The notes beneath the pieces were generated by a model. That model searched no databases and was not told the origin of the DNA. It saw only the letters and a list, made by a program, of their open reading frames with translations. From Methylophaga sp. (GTDB taxonomy: Bacteria > Pseudomonadota > Gammaproteobacteria > Nitrosococcales > Methylophagaceae), in NCBI GenBank assembly GCA_002696735.1, contig NZSL01000014.1, positions 64,270 to 128,269 of the forward strand: a stretch of DNA of 64,000 nucleotides, read 5' to 3'. Every line of letters starts with the position of its first letter. Within the stretch, counting starts at the first letter, position 1. A program made the translations under genes and the position numbers. Shown here piece by piece: positions 25,771 to 34,118 of this stretch.

Positions 25771-26769
25771 ATGATTAATGCTTATGCTGCGCTGGAGCGG
25801 GGGGCCAAACTTACTCCATATCAATATGACCCCGGCCTGTTAGGAGAGCATGAGGTCGAGATTGAGGTGCGATATTGCGGTATTTGTCATAGCGATATCA
25901 GCATTATCGACAATGACTGGGGGATGTCTATTTACCCGGTCGTTGCTGGACATGAGGTAGTTGGAACAATAAGTCAGATTGGTGCCGCTGTCACCAACCT
26001 GGAAGTCGGGCAAACAGTCGGATTAGGCTGGTATGCTGATTATTGTGAAACCTGCGAACAGTGCCATAACGGCGATGAAAATATCTGTTCAGATCTTACC
26101 CCTACCATTGTCGGCCATCATGGTGGTTTTGCCGATAAGGTAAGGGCAAATGCCAATAGTGTTATTCCTTTACCTGAAGCGATTGATCTTAAATCCGTCG
26201 GGCCATTGCTTTGTGGCGGTTTGACGGTATTCAATCCGTTAGTGCAATTTGATATTAAGCCAACAGATAAGGTGGCAGTAATCGGTATTGGCGGGTTAGG
26301 ACATATTGCTTTGCAATTTCTGCAAGCCTGGGGATGCGAAGTCACAGCATTTACCAGCGCAGCAAAATTACAGGAAGCTCTGGATATGGGGGCTCATTAC
26401 AGCGTGGATTCGCGTGATGCCGTCGTCATGGCTGAGCTGCCCAGAAAATTCGATATGCTTCTCTCTACTGTTAACGTCAAACTGGACTGGAATCTGTACC
26501 TGAGTAAATTAAAACCAAAAGGGCGGCTGCATTTTGTCGGGGCAACCATGGAGCCATTGGATATTAAAGTATTCAACCTGACAGAAGCGCAAAGAAGTAT
26601 TTCCGGATCAGATACCGGCAGTATGCAAACCTGCAACAAAATGCTGGAATTTGCTCAACGTCATCAGGTCAAGCCGGTTGTGGAAATGTATCCGTTTGAT
26701 CAGATAAATGAGGCGATTGAAAAACTGCGTAAAGGAGATGTGCGTTATAGAATCGTTCTTGAGCGGTAA
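25771..26769 (+). CDS. Zinc-dependent alcohol/aldehyde dehydrogenase
   Basis: A medium-chain dehydrogenase of 332 residues in the cinnamyl-alcohol-dehydrogenase/Ahr-like group, probably NADP(H)-dependent and acting as an aldehyde reductase. Catalytic zinc ligands lie in YCGICHSD and AGHEVVG; the structural zinc site is CETCEQCHNGDENIC (about residues 90-104). The nucleotide fold has VIGIGGLGHIALQFLQ. The closest remembered relatives are E. coli YjgB (Ahr) and YahK. It stands alone; GACATTAA before the ATG gives no strong ribosome-binding site. In a methylotroph it might handle aldehydes. Confidence 0.88.
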   Translation: MINAYAALERGAKLTPYQYDPGLLGEHEVEIEVRYCGICHSDISIIDNDWGMSIYPVVAGHEVVGTISQIGAAVTNLEVGQTVGLGWYADYCETCEQCHNGDENICSDLTPTIVGHHGGFADKVRANANSVIPLPEAIDLKSVGPLLCGGLTVFNPLVQFDIKPTDKVAVIGIGGLGHIALQFLQAWGCEVTAFTSAAKLQEALDMGAHYSVDSRDAVVMAELPRKFDMLLSTVNVKLDWNLYLSKLKPKGRLHFVGATMEPLDIKVFNLTEAQRSISGSDTGSMQTCNKMLEFAQRHQVKPVVEMYPFDQINEAIEKLRKGDVRYRIVLER

Positions 26770-26809
26770 AGCAGGAAAACAGGCGGTGATTTACGTTTAC
26801 TGTCGGTAA

Positions 26810-26843
26810 ATAAAAAGCCCCAACAGTATAACTGATGGGGCTT
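26810..26843 (-). terminator. Terminator of tRNA-Leu (minus strand)
   Basis: On the minus strand AAGCCCC...GGGGCTT closes an extended stem (with an inner CAGT/ACTG) and is followed by TTTTTATTTA. The plus strand has only TTAAATATT after the stem, so minus-strand termination after tRNA-Leu is favoured. Confidence 0.8.
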
Positions 26844-26886
26844 AAATATTCTGGATAAACCTGTTGATTTATAAAAGGTTTAATGT

Positions 26887-26971
26887 TGGTACCGAGGGCG
26901 AGAATCGAACTCGCACTTCCGAAGAAACCGGATTTTGAATCCGGCGCGTCTACCAGTTCCGCCACCCCGGC
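26887..26971 (-). tRNA. tRNA-Leu (anticodon CAA)
   Basis: Read on the minus strand, 85 bases with a long variable arm as expected for class II tRNA. The acceptor is GCCGGGG with CCTCGGT, the anticodon stem CCGGA/TCCGG with loop TTCAAAA (anticodon CAA, reads UUG), the variable arm contains TTTCTTCGGAAGT, and the T arm GCGAGTTCGATTCTCGC. CCA is encoded. The first acceptor pair is G1-U72 rather than G-C, and there is a second G-U at 5-68. Confidence 0.96.
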
Positions 26972-26983
26972 AACAAGCCGAGC

Positions 26984-26989
26984 ATTATA
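26984..26989 (-). promoter_or_regulatory. -10 box of tRNA-Leu
   Basis: On the minus strand a perfect TATAAT ends 13 bases before the tRNA 5' end. The -35 region (complement of 27007-27012, TTTCAT) is weak. Confidence 0.55.
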
Positions 26990-27098
26990 ACGAGGGCTGT
27001 CCGATTATGAAAGCCCGTTTTAACGTTTTGATGATATTTTCATGTCTGGAAGCGATTTTACCTAACGAAAAGCGCAATAGCTCTGCTATGATCTCGCC

Positions 27099-28130
27099 AT
27101 GCAACGTACCGACTTTCAATTTGAACTCCCACCCGAATTAATCGCCCAGTATCCGTCCAAACACCGAACTGCCAGCCGATTGCTGACACTTGATGGAAAT
27201 AGTGGTGAGCTGGCAGATCGCCTGTTCAGCGACTTTCTGGATTTACTCAAACCCAATGATTTGCTGGTGTTCAACAACACCAAAGTCATTCCTGCTCGCC
27301 TGTTAGGCGAAAAAGAAACTGGCGGGAAAATTGAGGTTTTGGTAGAACGGGTCCTGGACGATAAACGCGTTCTGGCACACATTCGCAGTAGCAAGTCTCC
27401 GGGAGAGGGTCGAATTTTAATTTTGGAAACCGAGCTTCGTGTTGAGGTTCTGGGCCGTCAGGATGCGTTATTTGAACTTAAGTTTGATATTGCAGGCGAC
27501 GTAATTGAGGCGCTCGAACAATACGGACGATTACCTTTACCCCCTTATATAGAGCGTGAAGTTGATAAAAATGATTTGGATCGATACCAAACCGTCTATG
27601 CCAAGCAAATTGGCGCGGTGGCAGCACCGACAGCCGGGCTGCACTTTGATAATGAGCTGATGCAACGAATCCGCGATAGCGGTATAGACATGACTGAAGT
27701 CACATTGCATGTCGGAGCAGGAACATTTCAGCCGGTGCGGGTTGAGGATATTCGTACGCATCAAATGCATTCCGAGCGTATTGAAGTTAGCGAAACCGTT
27801 TGTGAAAAGGTTCGTCAAACTCGCAAAAAAGGTGGACGAGTTATTGCAATAGGCACTACCAGCGTAAGAGCATTGGAAAGCGCCTCACGTAGTGGCGAAA
27901 TTGAGTCCTATTCAGGTGAAACAGATATCTTTATCTATCCGGGCTACCAGTTTCGTTCAGTAGACGCGATGGTCACTAACTTTCATTTATCCGAATCGAC
28001 TTTATTGATGTTGGTCTCGGCCTTTGCCGGACGCGACCATATAATGACGGCCTATCATCACGCCATTGAGCAACGTTATCGTTTTTTCAGTTACGGTGAC
28101 GCCATGTTTATCACCAGGAAAACTGCATGA
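27099..28130 (+). CDS. queA: S-adenosylmethionine:tRNA ribosyltransferase-isomerase
   Basis: Transfers the ribosyl group of SAM to preQ1 in tRNA to form epoxyqueuosine. The 343 residues match the family: [20 protein letters not shown], the [11 protein letters not shown] segment, [13 protein letters not shown] and [20 protein letters not shown]. The ATG has no ribosome-binding site; TATGAT at 27087-27092 would place transcription start near the ATG itself, so the message could be leaderless. It is first in an overlapping queA-trmJ-cysE run; tgt is not adjacent. Confidence 0.95.
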   Translation: MQRTDFQFELPPELIAQYPSKHRTASRLLTLDGNSGELADRLFSDFLDLLKPNDLLVFNNTKVIPARLLGEKETGGKIEVLVERVLDDKRVLAHIRSSKSPGEGRILILETELRVEVLGRQDALFELKFDIAGDVIEALEQYGRLPLPPYIEREVDKNDLDRYQTVYAKQIGAVAAPTAGLHFDNELMQRIRDSGIDMTEVTLHVGAGTFQPVRVEDIRTHQMHSERIEVSETVCEKVRQTRKKGGRVIAIGTTSVRALESASRSGEIESYSGETDIFIYPGYQFRSVDAMVTNFHLSESTLLMLVSAFAGRDHIMTAYHHAIEQRYRFFSYGDAMFITRKTA

Positions 28131-28861
28131 CTCTTTTAGACAAAGTTCGCTTTGTGCTGGTTGGCACCACACATCCAGGTAATATCGGTGCTTCTGCCCG
28201 GGCAATGAAAACCATGGGCTTATCAAATCTTCATCTGGTATCGCCGAAAATCTATCCTAGTGCCGAGGCGACAGCACGGGCTTCTGGAGCAGATGATGTG
28301 TTGGCGAAAGCAGTGGTGCATGACACCCTGCAGTCGGCATTAACCGGTTGTCAGCATGTGTTTGGCATGAGTGCCCGGCTCAGACACCTTGCAGTGCCAT
28401 TAATGAATCCGCGTGAAGCGGTTGCCTCGCTTGAAAAATATGATGATGATACCCATATTGCAATTGTATTCGGGCGGGAGCATTCCGGTTTATCAAATGA
28501 CGAACTGGATCTATGTCATACCTTGATAAATATTCCGGCAAATCCAGAATATAGTTCGTTAAATCTGGCTGCTGCGGTTCAGGTTATGGCATATGAATTA
28601 CGCATGAGTTTCAATCCGACCATTGAACGAGGTCGTGTGGGTGAAGAACGTGAGGCCATTCACGCCGAAGATCTGGTGCATTTATACGACCATTTCGAAC
28701 GCAGTCTGACCACCATCGGCTTTTTAGATCCGAGCAATCCACGTAATTTAATGCGGCGGATTCGTCGTTTATTTAACCGTGCAGATCTTGACCGGAATGA
28801 AGTTCAGATTTTGCATGGCATTTTGCGTGCAGCAGAGACCAAAGCGAGGAGTACAAAATGA
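28127..28861 (+). CDS. trmJ: tRNA (cytidine/uridine-32-2'-O)-methyltransferase
   Basis: A SPOUT-class enzyme of 244 residues that methylates the 2'-OH of residue 32 in several tRNAs. N-terminal [20 protein letters not shown] and the knot motifs [14 protein letters not shown] and [20 protein letters not shown] are characteristic. Normal length for TrmJ. It overlaps queA by four bases (ATGA) and cysE by four bases. In E. coli trmJ lies close to the isc operon, and here iscR also follows shortly after, so the order is partly conserved. Confidence 0.95.
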   Translation: MTLLDKVRFVLVGTTHPGNIGASARAMKTMGLSNLHLVSPKIYPSAEATARASGADDVLAKAVVHDTLQSALTGCQHVFGMSARLRHLAVPLMNPREAVASLEKYDDDTHIAIVFGREHSGLSNDELDLCHTLINIPANPEYSSLNLAAAVQVMAYELRMSFNPTIERGRVGEEREAIHAEDLVHLYDHFERSLTTIGFLDPSNPRNLMRRIRRLFNRADLDRNEVQILHGILRAAETKARSTK

Positions 28862-29652
28862 ACGATCAATTACATGTGACCCGCTGGCAGCGTTTTAAAG
28901 AAGATATCTACTGCGTATTTGACAGAGATCCTGCGGCGCGCAATGTGTTTGAGATCGTCACCACCTACCCAGGTGTGCATGCATTAACACTGCATCGCTT
29001 CAGCCATTGGTTATGGAAAAAAGGCTGGATGTGGCTGGCTCGTTTTATGTCGACTATCGGTCGTTGGTTGACCGGAATTGAAATCCATCCGGGCGCCAAA
29101 ATCGGTCGGCGCTTTTTTATTGACCATGGCATGGGCGTGGTGATTGGTGAAACAGCCGAAATTGGTGATGATTGCACGCTCTATCATGGTGTGACACTGG
29201 GGGGGACCTCCTGGAAAGGTGGCAAACGCCATCCGACGTTAACCAATAATGTTGTTGTGGGGGCTGGGGCAAAAGTTTTAGGGCCGATTACTGTTCATGA
29301 AGGAGCCCGTATTGGCTCCAATTCGGTAGTGGTTAAGGATGTTGCAGCGAATGAAACCGTTGTTGGTATCCCTGGACGAGTGGTCAGAAGCCAGAAGAAC
29401 CCCGACAAAAAAGCCCAGGAAAAGCTGGCGCAATCCGTTGGTTTTGATGCTTATGGTACCTCAACACAAACACTGGATCCGGTGGCATCTGCCATTCATG
29501 GATTGATTGAACATATTCATTTAATGGAAAAGCGCATGGATTCCATGTGCCAGACAATTCATCGTTTAGGCGGCGAAATGCCAGATGTTTCGATGCCTGA
29601 ACTGGAAGGATGCGAGTTGGATAAAGATCAGGATTCAGCTAAAGTTGACTAA
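28858..29652 (+). CDS. cysE: Serine O-acetyltransferase
   Basis: First committed step to cysteine: acetyl-CoA plus serine to O-acetylserine. The 264-residue protein has an N-terminal helical region (about 1-65) and the left-handed beta-helix with hexapeptide repeats ([38 protein letters not shown]). The C-terminus is extended with an acidic helix (about 205-264) beyond the short NifP-like type. Placement before iscR supplies cysteine for the desulfurase. Its 3' end contains an IscR operator. Confidence 0.94.
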   Translation: MNDQLHVTRWQRFKEDIYCVFDRDPAARNVFEIVTTYPGVHALTLHRFSHWLWKKGWMWLARFMSTIGRWLTGIEIHPGAKIGRRFFIDHGMGVVIGETAEIGDDCTLYHGVTLGGTSWKGGKRHPTLTNNVVVGAGAKVLGPITVHEGARIGSNSVVVKDVAANETVVGIPGRVVRSQKNPDKKAQEKLAQSVGFDAYGTSTQTLDPVASAIHGLIEHIHLMEKRMDSMCQTIHRLGGEMPDVSMPELEGCELDKDQDSAKVD

Positions 29653-29665
29653 AATAGTCGGGTAT
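29641..29665. promoter_or_regulatory. Type 1 IscR binding site upstream of iscR
   Basis: The 25-base stretch has GACTAAAATAGTC at its centre (29647-29659) and GGGTAT at its right end. Compared with the E. coli type 1 consensus as I remember it (ATASYYGACTRWWWYAGTCRRSTAT), 24 of 25 positions agree. It overlaps the cysE stop codon and ends 37 bases before iscR, in the right place for autoregulation by [2Fe-2S]-IscR. A TTGACT inside it could be the -35 box. Confidence 0.85.
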
Positions 29666-29702
29666 GGAAAACTATCAGAATAGTCTGTGATAGGAAACCA
29701 AT

Positions 29703-30161
29703 ATGCGCTTAACGACGAAGGGTCGCTATGCTGTGACAGCAATGCTCGATTTAAGTCTGAATTACGGTGTCGGCGCGATCACGCTTGCTGATATATCCGA
29801 GCGTCAGGGTATCTCGCTTTCCTATTTGGAACAGTTATTTGCCAGATTACGGAAACAGGGGTTAGTCAGCAGTTCACGTGGTCCTGGCGGTGGTTATCGT
29901 TTAAGTCGGGCAGCTACCGAAATTACTGTGTTGGATGTGATTTCAGCGGTTGATGAAAAAGTGGATAGCACGCAATGTCAGGGCAAACATAACTGCCATG
30001 CTGATGAGCAATGTGTCAGTCATGAGTTATGGCAAAGCCTGAGTGATCAGATTCGACTCTATCTGGCAGGTATCACCTTGCATCATGTGGTAAGTGACTA
30101 CGAACGAAATCTTAACAACCGGGGTAACAGCGAAAAAGTCATCAAATTTGATGCACTTTAA
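29703..30161 (+). CDS. iscR: Fe-S cluster assembly regulator IscR
   Basis: A 152-residue Rrf2-family repressor. The winged helix is at about 1-65 ([37 protein letters not shown]), and the cluster ligands are three Cys in [16 protein letters not shown] (C-x5-C-x5-C) with His nearby. Length is close to E. coli IscR (162). The start has weak AGGAAACC spacing. It heads iscR-iscS-iscA and lies after its own type 1 operator. Confidence 0.95.
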   Translation: MRLTTKGRYAVTAMLDLSLNYGVGAITLADISERQGISLSYLEQLFARLRKQGLVSSSRGPGGGYRLSRAATEITVLDVISAVDEKVDSTQCQGKHNCHADEQCVSHELWQSLSDQIRLYLAGITLHHVVSDYERNLNNRGNSEKVIKFDAL

Positions 30162-30179
30162 TTTTCGTTACTGAGTCTT

Positions 30180-31322
30180 ATGTCCTTTGCTTATTTAGAT
30201 CATAACGCCGGAACCGGATTGGCTGAAGGCGTTCTGGATATGATGTTGCCCTATCTTAAACAGCAACAGGGTAATCCTTCCAGCAGCCATCGTTTTGGTC
30301 GTTATACGCTTGCAGCAATTGATCATGCACGACAACAAGTCGCCAATTTGGTAAATGTAGAAACCGATCAAATTATATTTACCAGTGGTGGCACAGAATC
30401 GAATAATCAGGCCATTGGTGGCGTTGCTCAGAAGTACGATTCCGGACGCGTTTTAATTGGCAGTACTGAACATCCAGCCGTGCTTGAACCCGCCAAAAGA
30501 TTACAACAGCAGGGTTTTGAAGTACTGTTCATTCCGGTGAATGCTGATGGTCTGATCAATGTTGAGATATTTGAAACCTTACTGACCGACGATACCCGTC
30601 TGGTCTCGGTGATGTGGGCAAATAATGAAACTGGCGTAATACAGAATATTGCTCAATTAACCGAACTGACCAGGCAACGGGATATCGTATTTCACAGTGA
30701 TGCCGTGCAGGCAGCCGGTAAGCTGGAAATTGATTTTCAGGCGGCTGGGATTCAGATGATGAGTCTGTCTGCACATAAGTTCGGTGGTCCAAAAGGCGTT
30801 GGTGCGCTGATTGTTGATAAAAAACTGGACTGGCCTGCATATGTATTAGGTGGTGGTCAGGAACACGAAAAGCGCAGTGGTACCGAGAATGTTGCGGCAA
30901 TAGTCGGGTTTGGGGCGGCAGCTGAGAAAGCCAAGCAACAATTAACGCATTATCAGCAACATTGTCGTGAATTAAGAGATTTGCTGGAAATTCGATTACG
31001 CGAAATACCCGGGGTGACGGTTTTTGCACAGTCAACAGAACGTCTGCCAAATACAGTGTTTTTTTCATTACAGGGTTTTGATTCCGACACCTTACTGATG
31101 TCACTGGATCGCAAGGGGTTTTCGGTTTCCAGTGGTTCAGCATGTGGCACGGGACGACAAATACCAAGCCATGTGCTTAAAGCCATGGGCGTAGATGATA
31201 TGACGGCATTAGGTGCTGTCCGGGTGAGTGTTTCATTGGAAAATACTACAGAACAAATTGAACAACTGGCAGTCGTAATTGAAAAAGAAGCCAGTCGTTT
31301 TAACCATTTGATGAACAGGTAA
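30180..31322 (+). CDS. iscS: Cysteine desulfurase, NifS/IscS type
   Basis: A PLP enzyme that removes sulfur from cysteine for Fe-S clusters or thiolation. The 380 residues show the PLP lysine in SLSAHKFGGPKGVG (about K200) and the persulfide cysteine in SSGSACGTGR (about C322). It is about 24 residues shorter than E. coli IscS, lacking its long C-terminal IscU-contact tail, and starts directly with MSFAYLDHNAGT. It follows iscR by 18 bases. No iscU, hscBA or fdx gene is nearby, so it may be a NifS-like or auxiliary desulfurase. Confidence 0.88.
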   Translation: MSFAYLDHNAGTGLAEGVLDMMLPYLKQQQGNPSSSHRFGRYTLAAIDHARQQVANLVNVETDQIIFTSGGTESNNQAIGGVAQKYDSGRVLIGSTEHPAVLEPAKRLQQQGFEVLFIPVNADGLINVEIFETLLTDDTRLVSVMWANNETGVIQNIAQLTELTRQRDIVFHSDAVQAAGKLEIDFQAAGIQMMSLSAHKFGGPKGVGALIVDKKLDWPAYVLGGGQEHEKRSGTENVAAIVGFGAAAEKAKQQLTHYQQHCRELRDLLEIRLREIPGVTVFAQSTERLPNTVFFSLQGFDSDTLLMSLDRKGFSVSSGSACGTGRQIPSHVLKAMGVDDMTALGAVRVSVSLENTTEQIEQLAVVIEKEASRFNHLMNR

Positions 31323-31326
31323 TGAA

Positions 31327-31659
31327 ATGACAACAATTACATTGACACAATCAGCAGTAAAACGCGTTCGCGACATGGTTACCAAGCGTGACAGTGGCAT
31401 TGGCTTACGAATCGGGGTAGTCAAAAGTGGCTGCTCAGGTTATAGCTATGCCCTTGATTACGCAGATAGCGTTGCGGCCAACGATATGATTATTGAGCAG
31501 GACGATGTCAAAGTCGTGGTAGATAAAGATAACCTGCCTCTGTTGGAAGGCATGATTTTGGATTTTGTTAAGGAAGGACTGAACCAGAGCTTCAAATTCA
31601 TAAATCCGAATGTCACTTCTGAATGTGGCTGTGGTGAGAGCTTCAGCGTGACAAAATAA
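31327..31659 (+). CDS. iscA: A-type iron-sulfur carrier protein
   Basis: A 110-residue A-type carrier that takes clusters or iron to apo-proteins. The three conserved Cys are in KSGCSGYSYAL (one) and SECGCGESF (two). It is four bases after the desulfurase stop, so cotranscribed, and a strong terminator follows at 31684. IscA, SufA and ErpA cannot be separated with certainty by eye; the operon context favours IscA. Confidence 0.88.
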   Translation: MTTITLTQSAVKRVRDMVTKRDSGIGLRIGVVKSGCSGYSYALDYADSVAANDMIIEQDDVKVVVDKDNLPLLEGMILDFVKEGLNQSFKFINPNVTSECGCGESFSVTK

Positions 31660-31683
31660 AACGATTAATTTTTTATAATGAAT

Positions 31684-31714
31684 ACTGCCCGTCAAGTACG
31701 GGCAGTTTTGTTTT
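31684..31714 (+). terminator. Terminator of the iscRSA operon
   Basis: ACTGCCCGT (31684-31692) and ACGGGCAGT (31698-31706) form a perfect 9-bp stem with loop CAAGT, followed by TTTGTTTT. It lies within the apparent upstream extension of the bioA frame and shows that bioA must start later. Confidence 0.9.
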
Positions 31715-31746
31715 ATCCCACCATTAAGCGTGATTTAATTCCGACC

Positions 31747-33051
31747 ATGACCGAACTAAGCAATCTGCAATTTGATGCGCAGCATTTGTGGCATCCCTAT
31801 AGTAGCGTGGAAAATCCGCCGCTTTTACATGAAGTGATTTCGGCAAAAGGCGTGTATTTAACATTGGCTAATGGTCGCGAAATCATTGATGGTATGTCCT
31901 CCTGGTGGTCAGCTATTCATGGTTACGGGCATCCACGTCTTAATGCAGCAGCTAAAGATCAACTCGATAAAATGTCGCATGTAATGTTTGGCGGCTTGAC
32001 TCATGATCCGGCGGTCAGTCTGGCACGACGTTTAATCGATATCACTGATGATGCCCTGCAATATGTCTTTCTGGCTGATTCCGGCTCGGTATCAGTTGAA
32101 GTCGCTATTAAAATGGCGATTCAATACTGGTTTGCACAGGGTAAAACAGAGAAGCAGAAACTGCTGTCACTAAGAAGCGGCTATCACGGCGATACCTTCG
32201 GCGCGATGGCGGTTTGTGATCCGGTTAATGGCATGCATTCCCAGTTTGCCAAGGTACTTCCACAACATCTGTTTGCTCCAGCCCCCACCTGTCGCGACGA
32301 TGTTGAATGGCAGGACAGTGATATTGCTGAAATGCGGGCATTAATTGAAGCCAACCATGAACAGCTGGCGGCAGTGATTGTCGAGCCGTTGGTGCAAGGC
32401 GCTGGGGGCATGCGTTTTTATTGTCCGCAATATCTGCGTGAGCTTCGGACTTTGTGTGACAAGCATAGCGTGTTGCTGATTTTTGATGAAATAGCTACTG
32501 GTTTTGGTCGGACAGGCGATTTGTTCGCTTATGAAACAGCTGGTGTCGTGCCAGATATTCTATGCTTAGGTAAGGCGCTGACAGGGGGGTACATGACGTT
32601 GGCGGCCACACTATGTCAAACCAGAGTGGCACAAGGGATCTCAGCTGACGGACAGGGGGTGTTGATGCATGGCCCGACATTTATGGGTAACCCGTTGGCA
32701 TGTCGCGTAGCCTGTGAAAGTATTGATGTATTACTTGAATCAAACTGGCAACAAAGCGTGCGGGCAATTGAAACACAGCTTACGGATGAGCTAAATGAAC
32801 TATCTTCCCATTCACTGGTTAAAGATGTTCGGATCAAAGGCGCGATTGGGGTGGTGGAACTAAATCAGCCTTTGGATAAGTTTATGGACTGGTTGCCAGG
32901 GTTTATCGTGGAGCAGGGCGTATGGATAAGACCATTTCGCTCAATGATTTATGTCATGCCGCCTTACATCATTACCTCGGAGCAATTAACTACGTTGACT
33001 ACTGCGATAAAATCTATCGTGAATAAGTTGGAGGAATCAGTAAAATCCTGA
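31747..33051 (+). CDS. bioA: Adenosylmethionine-8-amino-7-oxononanoate aminotransferase
   Basis: Biotin synthesis: converts KAPA to DAPA using SAM as amino donor. A class III PLP aminotransferase of 434 residues with LWHPYSSVENPPLL, DGMSSWWSAIHGYGHP, IFDEIATGFGRTGDLFAYE and the PLP lysine in CLGKALTGGYM. The frame is open from 31678, but a terminator occupies 31684-31714, and ATG 31747 gives the usual N-terminus (MTELSNLQFDAQHLWHPYSS). No clear ribosome-binding site is visible. The other bio genes are not in the window. Confidence 0.93.
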   Translation: MTELSNLQFDAQHLWHPYSSVENPPLLHEVISAKGVYLTLANGREIIDGMSSWWSAIHGYGHPRLNAAAKDQLDKMSHVMFGGLTHDPAVSLARRLIDITDDALQYVFLADSGSVSVEVAIKMAIQYWFAQGKTEKQKLLSLRSGYHGDTFGAMAVCDPVNGMHSQFAKVLPQHLFAPAPTCRDDVEWQDSDIAEMRALIEANHEQLAAVIVEPLVQGAGGMRFYCPQYLRELRTLCDKHSVLLIFDEIATGFGRTGDLFAYETAGVVPDILCLGKALTGGYMTLAATLCQTRVAQGISADGQGVLMHGPTFMGNPLACRVACESIDVLLESNWQQSVRAIETQLTDELNELSSHSLVKDVRIKGAIGVVELNQPLDKFMDWLPGFIVEQGVWIRPFRSMIYVMPPYIITSEQLTTLTTAIKSIVNKLEESVKS

Positions 33052-33163
33052 GTCCGATCAAGATTATGCCTGATAGTTTTCTTTATTTTGCGGCGTAATA
33101 TCTTTCTCACGTTATCCAGAAAAGCGGATAGCGATACCCTTAAAATAGAATGGAGAAATGATC

Positions 33164-33235
33164 ATGTGGACTAAACCAGAATATTCAGATATGCGTTTCG
33201 GTTTTGAAGTAACCATGTACATCTGCAACCGTTAA
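33164..33235 (+). CDS. pqqA: Coenzyme PQQ precursor peptide PqqA
   Basis: A 23-residue peptide beginning MWTKPEYSDMRFGFEVTMY and ending ICNR. The EVTMY segment carries the Glu and Tyr (E-x3-Y) that are cross-linked to build pyrroloquinoline quinone. GGAG at 33152-33155 is eight bases before the ATG, and TAAAAT at 33141-33146 may be the -10. PQQ is the cofactor of the methanol dehydrogenases that the mxa genes downstream serve. A strong terminator follows and no pqqBCDE is present, so the peptide gene is an isolated unit. Confidence 0.93.
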   Translation: MWTKPEYSDMRFGFEVTMYICNR

Positions 33236-33255
33236 TATCGGTTCAAACGTACTTT

Positions 33256-33290
33256 AAAAGCCTCTGAAGCTTAGCTTCAGGGGCTTTTTT
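33256..33290 (+). terminator. Terminator after pqqA
   Basis: AAAAGCCTCTGAAGC (33256-33270) pairs with GCTTCAGGGGCTTTT (33274-33288), with one T-G pair, around TTA, and ends in a T-run. This gives a short abundant pqqA transcript of about 150 bases. Confidence 0.92.
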
Positions 33291-33345
33291 CATTAAGACT
33301 GTATTGCAATCGCTTATTCCGATTATATTAATAGAATTAAGTTGT

Positions 33346-33374
33346 TTGACCGTTGCATCATCGAGCCATAGAAT
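33346..33374 (+). promoter_or_regulatory. ahpC promoter
   Basis: TTGACC (33346-33351) and TAGAAT (33369-33374) are 17 bases apart; each matches five of six consensus positions. I looked for the ATAG-N7-CTAT pattern of OxyR upstream and did not find a convincing one. Confidence 0.7.
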
Positions 33375-33377
33375 GAC

Positions 33378-33397
33378 GATTGTCGCTTTTGACAATC
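33378..33397. repeat. Palindrome in the ahpC leader
   Basis: GATTGTC (33378-33384) and GACAATC (33391-33397) flank GCTTTT. It lies at the likely transcription start and just before the ribosome-binding site AAGGAG (33401-33406). It could be an operator or a stabilising 5' hairpin. Confidence 0.5.
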
Positions 33398-33412
33398 AAC
33401 AAGGAGTAGACC

Positions 33413-33979
33413 ATGTCGACTTTGATTAATACAACCGTTAAACCATTTAAAACCACTGCATTTCACAAAGGCGAATTCATACCTGTTACTGATGCTGATC
33501 TGAAAGGTAAATGGTCAGTAGTATTCTTTTACCCAGCTGACTTCACCTTTGTTTGCCCGACTGAACTGGGTGATTTGGCTGACCATTACGCGAAACTGCA
33601 GGAAATGGGCGTTGAAGTTTACTCAGTATCTACTGATACCCATTTCACACACAAAGCATGGCACGATGCTTCTGAAACCATCAAGAAAATCAACTTCCCA
33701 ATGCTTGGTGATGCAACCGGTGCTATCAGCCGTAATTTTGAAGTCATGATTGAAGAAGAAGGTCTGGCGCTGCGTGGCACATTTGTTATCGACCCAGAAG
33801 GTGTGATCAAAGTGTGCGAAGTTCACGATCTTGGCATTGGCCGTAGTGCAAAAGAACTTGTTCGTAAAATCCAGGCTGCTCAATATGTTGCCTCACATGA
33901 TGGTGAAGTATGCCCAGCTTCATGGCAGCCAGGTGAAGAAACCTTGTCACCATCTCTGGATCTGGTTGGCAAAATCTAA
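33413..33979 (+). CDS. ahpC: Alkyl hydroperoxide reductase, peroxiredoxin subunit
   Basis: A typical 2-Cys peroxiredoxin of 188 residues that reduces H2O2, organic peroxides and peroxynitrite. The peroxidatic Cys is in [11 protein letters not shown] (C48) and the resolving Cys in GEVCPASW (C167). AAGGAG stands seven bases before the ATG. ahpF follows after 139 bases, separated by two hairpins, a spacing that usually yields much more AhpC than AhpF. Confidence 0.97.
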   Translation: MSTLINTTVKPFKTTAFHKGEFIPVTDADLKGKWSVVFFYPADFTFVCPTELGDLADHYAKLQEMGVEVYSVSTDTHFTHKAWHDASETIKKINFPMLGDATGAISRNFEVMIEEEGLALRGTFVIDPEGVIKVCEVHDLGIGRSAKELVRKIQAAQYVASHDGEVCPASWQPGEETLSPSLDLVGKI

Positions 33980-34034
33980 AGAAAATCTGAAGCAAGTTTT
34001 CGTTTAATTTAACGACAACTTCTTACGAAATTCT

Positions 34035-34076
34035 TGATCCGTTGGATCAGTGTGTCCGGGCCGATCGGCCCGGACA
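34035..34076 (+). repeat. Two tandem hairpins between ahpC and ahpF
   Basis: TGATCC/GGATCA (34035-34049, loop GTT) is followed by a perfect 24-bp palindrome at 34053-34076 whose arms are TGTCCGGGCC and GGCCCGGACA around GATC. No T-run follows. Such structures may protect the ahpC message from 3' decay or pause transcription, separating ahpC and ahpF levels. Confidence 0.75.
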
Positions 34077-34118
34077 TCACCCAAATACTTTATAGAATTT
34101 TAGACAGGCAGGTGCCTT

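Noticed and set aside
30556..31167. A 203-codon frame on the minus strand inside iscS
   Set aside because: It lies wholly within a well-supported gene, has no ribosome-binding site and no family resemblance.
31678..31746. Upstream extension of bioA
   Set aside because: A strong terminator (31684-31714) occupies this stretch and the residues do not match the family.
33291..33412. An OxyR site upstream of ahpC
   Set aside because: I searched for ATAG-N7-CTAT repeats and found only isolated ATAG; the match is no better than chance.
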